A DNA stretch of 20,768 nucleotides from assembly GCA_937891165.1 (NCBI GenBank), contig CALAEX010000099.1, positions 1 through 20,768 of the forward strand. The letters are read 5' to 3'. This document shows, one piece after another, positions 15,115-20,768 of this stretch. Numbering within the stretch: position 1 is the stretch's first letter; each line of letters starts with the position of its first letter. The position numbers were made by a program, and so were the translations under genes. Source of the stretch: an uncultured Lachnospiraceae bacterium (lineage in GTDB: Bacteria; Bacillota; Clostridia; Lachnospirales; Lachnospiraceae). Under the pieces are notes generated by a model. It was not told the DNA's origin. It did no database searches and saw only the letters and a program-made list of their open reading frames with translations.

Positions 15115-15852
15115 ATGGCAGAACCAGTATTAACCGTAGATAATGTTAGTGTAAAGTATCGATTAACCGAGCAGAAAGTAGATGATTTGAAAGATTATCT
15201 TATCAAATTATTTAAAAGAGAATTAAGATATAAAGAATTTTTAGCATTGCAAAATGTGTCTTTTTCTTTGGAACATGGAGATAGATTAGCTATTTTAGGG
15301 ATGAATGGAGCAGGAAAGTCTACATTATTGAAAGTAATAGCAGGAGTATTAAAAGCTTCTGAAGGCTCTGTGACAAAAAGAGGAATGGTAGTCCCGTTGT
15401 TAGAACTTGGGGCAGGATTTGATATGCAATATACTGGTTCAGAAAATATTTACTTGTATGGTGCAATGCTTGGTTACTCTAAGGCATTTTTAAAGGAAAA
15501 ATATCAAGAAATTGTAGAATTTGCAGAACTTGGAGAATTTATAGATGTACCAGTAAAAAATTATTCTTCTGGTATGAAAGCAAGACTTGGATTTTCGATA
15601 GCAACGATTGTAGAACCTGACATTTTGATTTTGGATGAAGTGCTTTCGGTTGGAGATGCAAAGTTCCGTAAAAAGAGTGAAAAAAAGATTATGGATATGT
15701 TTGAGAAAGGAATTACAGTGTTATTTGTATCTCATAACGAAACCCAAGTAAAAAATCTTTGTACAAAAGCGATTTTGCTAGAGCATGGAAAGATGACAGC
15801 AAGTGGTACAGTAGAAGAAGTTTTACCAATTTATAAAAAACTAACAGAATAG
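15115..15852 (+). CDS. Polysaccharide ABC exporter, ATP-binding subunit
   Basis: A 245-residue ABC ATPase of the Wzt/TagH type. Walker A is GMNGAGKST (62-70), the family loop LELGAGFDMQYTGSENIYL is at 97-114, the signature is SSGMKARLG (151-159), Walker B is ILILDE (170-175), and the switch histidine is H207 in FVSHN. It ends after the nucleotide-binding domain and has no C-terminal carbohydrate-binding domain of the kind seen in some O-antigen Wzt proteins, so export probably does not need recognition of a capped chain end. AAGGAGGA lies close upstream of ATG. It is the last gene of the operon, ending before a strong terminator. Confidence 0.95.
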   Translation: MAEPVLTVDNVSVKYRLTEQKVDDLKDYLIKLFKRELRYKEFLALQNVSFSLEHGDRLAILGMNGAGKSTLLKVIAGVLKASEGSVTKRGMVVPLLELGAGFDMQYTGSENIYLYGAMLGYSKAFLKEKYQEIVEFAELGEFIDVPVKNYSSGMKARLGFSIATIVEPDILILDEVLSVGDAKFRKKSEKKIMDMFEKGITVLFVSHNETQVKNLCTKAILLEHGKMTASGTVEEVLPIYKKLTE

Positions 15853-15880
15853 AATATATTATTACAAGAGACTTTAAGCT

Positions 15881-15933
15881 AAAAAAACTAGCCTACCAGT
15901 AGAAGAGTGCTTCTATTGGTAGGCTATGTTTTG
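15881..15933. terminator. Bidirectional terminator between the ABC ATPase and htrA genes
   Basis: A 17-bp stem with one G-T pair (15889-15905 with 15910-15926) has a four-base loop AGTG. On the minus strand it is followed by seven consecutive T, interrupted complement of the A-run at 15881-15887; on the plus strand a T-rich stretch (ATGTTTTGTTT) follows. It serves both converging genes. Confidence 0.9.
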
Positions 15934-15934
15934 T

Positions 15935-17482
15935 TTAACGACTTGGTCTACTGAAACTGCCAAAACCGTTTTCTTGGTTTGTTGGAGTTGGAGTTAATGT
16001 TGGTGTAGGAGTAATCATGTCTGTTCTTTTTGCTAGAGTAACATTTAGTGTCACTTCTTCATATTGACCGTTGTTGATTCGTTGTACTTTTAATTCAACG
16101 GTTGTTCCATAGCGGTAAGCGGAAATTGCACTGACTAATTGGTCTGCAGTTGTAATTTGTACTCCATTCACACTAGTGACGATATCTGCGACATAAATAC
16201 CTGCGGCTTCCGCTGGACTGCCTTCTTGTACAGATACGATATAGGCACCCGTTGGCCATCCGTAGAAGGAAGCAATATCATCTGTAACTGTTCTTGTGCT
16301 AACACCCAAGAATCCTTTTTCTTCTTCTGTTAGGGTTTCACGGTTCATTAATTCATTTAAAATTGGAGTAGCACGGGAAATTGGAATGGCAAAACACATA
16401 CCTTCTACACTTGTATCTGCATATTTCACAGAGTTAATACCAATTACTTCGCCTTTGGTATTAAAGAGTGGACCACCACTATTACCGCCATTGATAGCAG
16501 CATCCGTTTGTAATAATACCATAGTATTGCCGTCTACTGTTACTTCACGGTCTTTTGCACTGATATAACCAACCGTAACGGATTGACCATAACCAAGAGC
16601 ATTACCAATGGCAATTGACATTTCTCCAAGGCGAACAGAATTAGAATCGCCAAGAGTTGCTACACGAATTTTAGAAAGGGTTTCTGTACTAATCGTATCT
16701 AATGGAACAGCAATAATTGCTAAGTCTGCAATAGAATCCGTTCCTTTTATGGTAGCTTCTAAAACGGTATCATCAATAAAAGTAATTTCAATTTTGGTTG
16801 CATCTTCAATTACATGGTTGTTCGTTGCGATTAAAAGTTCTTTTTCATTGATTCCAACAATAAAGCCAGAACCACTACCTTGGCTTTCTCTTTGATATTG
16901 TTGTCCCCAATAAGAATAGGTAGTTAAAAAGGTACTCTTTACAGCAACCGTAGCTGGCATATTTTCTTCTACAACTTGTACGACAACACTTTCGGCAGGG
17001 CTTTGTACACCTTCAATTGTGTTGGTAGAACCAATCGTAATATTTAATGCAGTGCCATTGCCACCTGTGGAAGACTCAGTAGAGCCAAAGGATTTTTCTA
17101 GTGGGGTCATATTAAGTGTTTTTGAACCAATGTAATTTACACCAAGGAAAGTGATTCCTGCAATAAGACCAAAACAAGCAGCTTTTGTTGTCCATTTGAT
17201 TAGTTTTATAAATTTGGACTTCTTTTTCTTAGGAGGTTCTGGTTCTGTAGCAGTATAAAAAGAAGCAGTATTGTCATAAGTGTAAGTATCATATGTTTGA
17301 GCTGTTTGTTGTGTGTTGTTTTCTGTTTCTTCTGTTACTTCTGTTTTTTCTCCTTTTTCATAACGATAACGGTAAGGTTCAGAATAAGTAAGTTCTGTAG
17401 AAGTAATTTCTTTGTTGTCTTCTACATGGTTATTATTTGTATTAGGAATAGAGTTATAAAAAGTATTGTTTTCATCATTCAT
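15935..17482 (-). CDS. Membrane-anchored HtrA/DegP-type serine protease with PDZ domain
   Basis: A 515-residue trypsin-like protease that degrades misfolded proteins outside the membrane. A long polar N-terminal cytoplasmic tail (1-98, rich in Asn, Thr, Glu and Tyr) ends in a lysine cluster and leads to one membrane helix (about 100-117). The protease domain has the full triad: H223 (TNNHVIED), D253 (SIADLAI) and S335 (GGNSGGPLF). A PDZ domain follows (about 388-485). The tail is a Thr-Pro repeat (TPTPTLTPTPT, 491-501) then a Ser/Arg end, perhaps a wall-spanning or flexible segment. AAGGAGA precedes the start. The gene is monocistronic. Confidence 0.95.
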   Translation of the reverse strand: MNDENNTFYNSIPNTNNNHVEDNKEITSTELTYSEPYRYRYEKGEKTEVTEETENNTQQTAQTYDTYTYDNTASFYTATEPEPPKKKKSKFIKLIKWTTKAACFGLIAGITFLGVNYIGSKTLNMTPLEKSFGSTESSTGGNGTALNITIGSTNTIEGVQSPAESVVVQVVEENMPATVAVKSTFLTTYSYWGQQYQRESQGSGSGFIVGINEKELLIATNNHVIEDATKIEITFIDDTVLEATIKGTDSIADLAIIAVPLDTISTETLSKIRVATLGDSNSVRLGEMSIAIGNALGYGQSVTVGYISAKDREVTVDGNTMVLLQTDAAINGGNSGGPLFNTKGEVIGINSVKYADTSVEGMCFAIPISRATPILNELMNRETLTEEEKGFLGVSTRTVTDDIASFYGWPTGAYIVSVQEGSPAEAAGIYVADIVTSVNGVQITTADQLVSAISAYRYGTTVELKVQRINNGQYEEVTLNVTLAKRTDMITPTPTLTPTPTNQENGFGSFSRPSR

Positions 17483-17538
17483 TAGAAATAATCTCCTTTC
17501 GTATATATAAAAAATATGTTAATAGTTACGATATTATT

Positions 17539-17568
17539 TATATAAGGTTTCCATAAAAGTGAAGTCAA
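17539..17568 (-). promoter_or_regulatory. Sigma-A-type promoter of the htrA-like gene
   Basis: On the minus strand, TTGACT (17563-17568) and TATATA (17539-17544) are 18 bases apart. The leader would be about 50 bases. No CssR-type operator was recognised. Confidence 0.55.
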
Positions 17569-17655
17569 ATAGAATGGAAACGTTTGTTGTAGTTTTATAT
17601 TATCAGCCTTTTGTGTTTAGATTGTGAATAAAAACCGTTTTTTTTGTTAAAATGC

Positions 17656-17685
17656 TTGTTGCTTTCTATAGGAGTATGCTAAAAT
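17656..17685 (+). promoter_or_regulatory. Promoter of the sugar phosphotransferase-clpX unit
   Basis: TTGTTG (17656-17661) and TAAAAT (17680-17685) are 18 bases apart, and a TGC directly before the -10 gives an extended -10. The start would be about 35 bases before the ATG at 17726. Confidence 0.5.
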
Positions 17686-17725
17686 AGGGGTACGTCATTT
17701 ATTATAGAAAGAATAGAGGTTAGTT

Positions 17726-19144
17726 ATGATAAAAAATCATCAAAAAACGTTGAATCGAATCCATGTAATGATAGATTTAGTATTAGTAGTGCTTGCTTAT
17801 GTTTTAGCTTATGGCTTTCGATTTTTATGGTTAGGGTGGATACCAAGGTTTCATGAAATACCAGGAACGTATTTGTCATTTCAGACTTATATCAATTATT
17901 TATGGGTAATTCTTCCGGGGTATCTTATTATTTTATTGAGTCATGGGGTATATCGGCCACAAAGAAGTGCAGGGCGATTTTTAGAGATAATGCGTATTGT
18001 AAGAATCAATATTATGGGCATGATTTATATTATGGCTTTATTGTTCTTAGTGAAGGAAATTGATATTTCCCGTTGGTTTTTAGTATTTTTCTTTTTATTA
18101 AATGTATCTATGGAATTGGGATATCGATTTTGTTTACGGTCGATATTACAAAAGATTAGAAGAGAAGGTTATAATACAAAACAGGTGTTGTTAATTGGAT
18201 ATAGTAGAACAGCAGAAGGATTATTAGACCGAATGAAAAGAAATCCTCAGTGGGGTTATGAAGTATTAGGCATTTTAGATGACGAAATGGAAGTAGGTAC
18301 AAAATATAAAGGCATTCCAGTGATAGGAGGTTTATCTGATTTAGACCAATTATTAAAGGAACATACATTAGACGAGATTAATATTACAATGAAGATGGAA
18401 GACTATACAAGGCTTGCAGAAATTGTAGCTATTTGTGAAAAGTCAGGGGTGCATACGAAGTTTTTGCCTGATTATCAAGATATTATTCCAACGATTCCTT
18501 ATATGGAAGATTTAGAAGGACTTCCAGTAGTGCATATTCGTAAAGTGCCTTTAGCAAGTGATTTAAGTCGCTTTATGAAGCGTACGATGGATATTGTTCT
18601 TGGAATGGTTGCTCTTTTGATTGCAGCAATTCCAATGCTTATTATTGCTATATTGATTAAATGTACTTCCAAAGGTCCTGTTATTTATAGTCAAAAAAGA
18701 GTAGGCTATCATAATAAAGAATTTTTAATGTATAAATTTCGCTCTATGGAGATGCAAGAGGAAAGTAAAGAAAAATCAGCTTGGACGACATTTCGTGACC
18801 CAAGAGTAACGGCTATTGGACGGTTTATCAGAAAGACGAGTATAGATGAACTTCCACAGCTTTGGAATGTGTTAAAAGGGGATATGAGTTTGGTAGGACC
18901 AAGACCAGAACGTCCTTTTTATGTAGAAAAATTTAAAGAAGAAATCCCAAGATATATGGTAAAACATCAAGTGCGTCCTGGTATGACAGGATGGGCACAG
19001 GTCAATGGTTATCGTGGAGATACTTCGATACGAAGACGTATTGATTATGATTTATACTATATTGAAAACTGGACACCATCGTTTGATATTTTAATTTTAT
19101 TTTTAACGGTGTTTAGAGGGTTTATCAATAAAAATGCTTATTAA
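17726..19144 (+). CDS. Polyprenyl-phosphate sugar phosphotransferase (WcaJ/CpsE-like)
   Basis: A 472-residue membrane enzyme expected to move a sugar-1-phosphate from a nucleotide sugar to undecaprenyl phosphate, starting exopolysaccharide or capsule repeat units. Four N-terminal helices (within about 12-135) lead to a Rossmann-like domain (VLLIGYSRTAEG, 154-165), then a helix and the catalytic domain from KRTMDI (285). The Asp-Glu pair of the family is in DELPQLWN (D374, E375); GPRPERP (391-397) and PGMTGWAQVNGYRG (418-431) are also typical. Which sugar is used cannot be told. No glycosyltransferases, flippase or polymerase are beside it; the ABC exporter pair is 2 kb away. Confidence 0.94.
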   Translation: MIKNHQKTLNRIHVMIDLVLVVLAYVLAYGFRFLWLGWIPRFHEIPGTYLSFQTYINYLWVILPGYLIILLSHGVYRPQRSAGRFLEIMRIVRINIMGMIYIMALLFLVKEIDISRWFLVFFFLLNVSMELGYRFCLRSILQKIRREGYNTKQVLLIGYSRTAEGLLDRMKRNPQWGYEVLGILDDEMEVGTKYKGIPVIGGLSDLDQLLKEHTLDEINITMKMEDYTRLAEIVAICEKSGVHTKFLPDYQDIIPTIPYMEDLEGLPVVHIRKVPLASDLSRFMKRTMDIVLGMVALLIAAIPMLIIAILIKCTSKGPVIYSQKRVGYHNKEFLMYKFRSMEMQEESKEKSAWTTFRDPRVTAIGRFIRKTSIDELPQLWNVLKGDMSLVGPRPERPFYVEKFKEEIPRYMVKHQVRPGMTGWAQVNGYRGDTSIRRRIDYDLYYIENWTPSFDILILFLTVFRGFINKNAY

Positions 19145-19159
19145 AAGTGAGGAAAGACA

Positions 19160-20551
19160 ATGAGTGATGATGTGAATAAGACAGATGATAAGAAAGATGG
19201 ATATGAGGATATTTGTTATATTTGTCGTAGACCAGAAAGTAAAGTTGGAAAAATGGTAAAGCTTTTAGGTAATATAACAGTTTGTTCTAATTGTATGCAA
19301 AAAACATTAGATTCTATGTATAACGGTGGTGGATTAGGAAATGTAGATTTTATGAACTTTTCACCATTTATGTTTGGTAATATGGGAGAGATTCCACAAA
19401 GTCAGAAATTAAAGAAGAAACAGCCAAAAGAAAAGAAGGCAGAAGAAGAAATCCCAGAAGGTATGTTTGATATTCGCAATTTAAAAGCACCACATGTTAT
19501 TAAAGCAGAGCTAGATGAATATGTCATTGGTCAGGACAAAGCAAAAAAAGTAATGTCTGTTGCGGTATATAATCATTATAAGAGGGTGTTTGATAAGACA
19601 GAAGATGGTATTGAATTAGAAAAATCCAATATGTTAATGCTTGGACCAACAGGAAGTGGTAAAACATATTTAGTAAAGACATTGGCAAAGTTGTTGAATG
19701 TACCACTTGCCATTACAGATGCTACTTCTTTAACAGAAGCTGGTTATATTGGTGATGATGTGGAAAGTGTACTGTCTAAATTGTTGGCAGCAGCAGGAAA
19801 TGATGTAGAAAAGGCAGAAAAGGGTATTGTTTTTATCGATGAAATTGATAAAATTGCGAAAAAGAAAAATGCACATAATAGAGATGTTAGTGGAGAATCC
19901 GTACAACAAGGCTTATTAAAGTTACTAGAAGGTGCAGAGGTAGAAGTACCAGTAGGTGCAGGAAGCAAAAATGCGATGGTACCTATGACAACAATGGATA
20001 CGACAAATATTTTATTTATTTGTGGTGGGGCTTTCCCAGATTTAGAAAATATTATAAAGCAGAGATTGACAAAACAATCCGCAATTGGATTTTCTGGAGA
20101 ATTAAAAGACCGTTTTGATGATGATAAAGAATTACTTGCAAAAGTAACCGCACAGGATTTAAGGGATTATGGTATGATTCCAGAGTTTATTGGACGATTG
20201 CCAGTCGTATTTGCACTTCGTCCTTTAAATAAAGAGATGTTGATTCAAGTATTACAAGAACCTAAAAATGCTATTTTAAAACAGTATAAGAAATTATTAG
20301 CGATGGATGAAGTAGACCTTGTGTTTAATGAAGGGGCGTTAGAAGCAATTGCAGAGAAAGCGTTGGAAAAGGATACAGGGGCAAGAGCGTTGAGAGCGAT
20401 TATTGAAGAATTGATGTTGGATATTATGTATGAAATTCCAAAGGATGATTCGATTGGACGAGTGACAATTACGAAGGAATATATTGCGAATAATGGAGCA
20501 CCAATTATTGAGATGAGGACGGGAGCAGTGCCATTATTAGGTGTAAAATAA
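19160..20551 (+). CDS. clpX: ClpX-family AAA+ unfoldase, variant
   Basis: A 463-residue hexameric unfoldase that feeds proteins to ClpP; typical ClpX has about 410-430 residues. The N-terminal zinc-binding domain has C19, C22, C42 and C45. A long charged linker (about 55-105) follows. The AAA+ domain shows Walker A GPTGSGKT (162-169), pore loop GYIGDD (195-200), Walker B VFIDE (224-228), RDVSGESVQQ (241-250), IGF loop (309-311), arginine finger in EFIGR (R346) and sensor II GARALR (407-412). The IGF loop implies ClpP docking. The RKH loop that helps recognise substrates is changed (GSKNAMVP, 268-275). It starts 15 bases after the sugar transferase stop, with GAGGAAAG upstream; no clpP or tig is nearby, so it may be a second ClpX. 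Confidence 0.92.
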   Translation: MSDDVNKTDDKKDGYEDICYICRRPESKVGKMVKLLGNITVCSNCMQKTLDSMYNGGGLGNVDFMNFSPFMFGNMGEIPQSQKLKKKQPKEKKAEEEIPEGMFDIRNLKAPHVIKAELDEYVIGQDKAKKVMSVAVYNHYKRVFDKTEDGIELEKSNMLMLGPTGSGKTYLVKTLAKLLNVPLAITDATSLTEAGYIGDDVESVLSKLLAAAGNDVEKAEKGIVFIDEIDKIAKKKNAHNRDVSGESVQQGLLKLLEGAEVEVPVGAGSKNAMVPMTTMDTTNILFICGGAFPDLENIIKQRLTKQSAIGFSGELKDRFDDDKELLAKVTAQDLRDYGMIPEFIGRLPVVFALRPLNKEMLIQVLQEPKNAILKQYKKLLAMDEVDLVFNEGALEAIAEKALEKDTGARALRAIIEELMLDIMYEIPKDDSIGRVTITKEYIANNGAPIIEMRTGAVPLLGVK

Positions 20552-20565
20552 AAGGTTATGCTTAG

Positions 20566-20700
20566 AAATCCTTGTATTTTTATATCTGTTTGGACACGCT
20601 CTCGCTCGTAGCGAAACGTAGCAGTACTAGGTTCGAAAAGACCTCACTAAGTACTGACGTTTCTAAACGGTTCGCACTAGATATAAAAATACAAGGATTT
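20566..20700. repeat. Structured repeat, copy 2 (downstream of clpX)
   Basis: A perfect 22-bp inverted repeat (20566-20587 with 20679-20700) encloses 91 bases that contain the same core as at 5700-5770, in reverse orientation. Here GAAACGT (20613-20619) pairs with 20657-20663, and 20623-20632 pairs with 20646-20655 with two mismatches. The outer arms are AT-rich and unrelated to those of copy 1. Only a four-T run follows the right arm, so its value as a terminator for clpX is uncertain. No open reading frame is seen in it. Confidence 0.85.
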
Positions 20701-20768
20701 TGCCAAGGACCTGAATAATGATAAAAAAGAAGAACGTTCTTTCTGTTTATATCATATGTTAATAATAG

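Noticed and set aside
20701..20768. Start of a new gene at the end of the window (ATG at 20718)
   Set aside because: The frame stops after 13-14 codons and no ribosome binding site precedes it; the AAGAACGTTCTT palindrome here is too short to name.

Overview
The window looks like a chromosomal segment of a low-GC, probably motile anaerobic Firmicute, most likely from the Lachnospiraceae or a close clostridial relative. This rests on the AT-rich sequence, strong AGGAGG-type ribosome binding sites, a cdaA-cdaR pair, AsnA-type asparagine synthetase, a chemoreceptor and a TPR-GGDEF protein. The genus cannot be fixed from the sequence alone.

Layout. 1-86 is the 3' end of rpsR (ribosomal protein S18) followed by its terminator. 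205-2208 (minus) is a chemoreceptor. At 2553-2582 the last nine codons and stop of rpsR occur again, with only synonymous changes, and are again followed by a terminator. The chemoreceptor therefore lies between two rpsR tails, like a segment between attachment sites. 2685-4277 (minus) is a TPR-GGDEF diguanylate cyclase with a sigma-D-like promoter, divergent from asnA (4592-5602). asnA converges on a 1010-residue protein (5809-8841, minus) that joins a 12-helix MFS transporter to a family 2 glycosidase. The gap between them holds a large structured repeat.

From 9017 to 15852 a tightly packed plus-strand operon encodes two membrane proteins of unknown function, the diadenylate cyclase CdaA, its YbbR-domain partner CdaR, a yeast-type 2-isopropylmalate synthase, and the permease and ATPase of a polysaccharide ABC exporter. 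It ends at a bidirectional terminator shared with a converging, membrane-anchored HtrA protease (15935-17482, minus). A second plus-strand unit holds a polyprenyl-phosphate sugar phosphotransferase (17726-19144) and a variant ClpX (19160-20551). After clpX lies a second copy of the structured repeat, in the opposite orientation.

How the parts relate: several genes concern the cell envelope and its sensing. These are c-di-AMP synthesis (turgor and wall homeostasis), lipid-linked glycan initiation, ABC-type glycan export, HtrA surface proteolysis, a chemoreceptor and c-di-GMP synthesis. The metabolic genes (asnA, leuA, the sugar transporter-hydrolase) are interspersed.

The most unusual signals are: (1) the two-copy structured repeat, 56 of 71 core positions identical with four compensated base pairs and unrelated outer stems; (2) the rpsR-tail duplication around the chemoreceptor; (3) the transporter-glycosidase fusion; (4) a ClpX whose RKH loop is replaced and which has no adjacent clpP.
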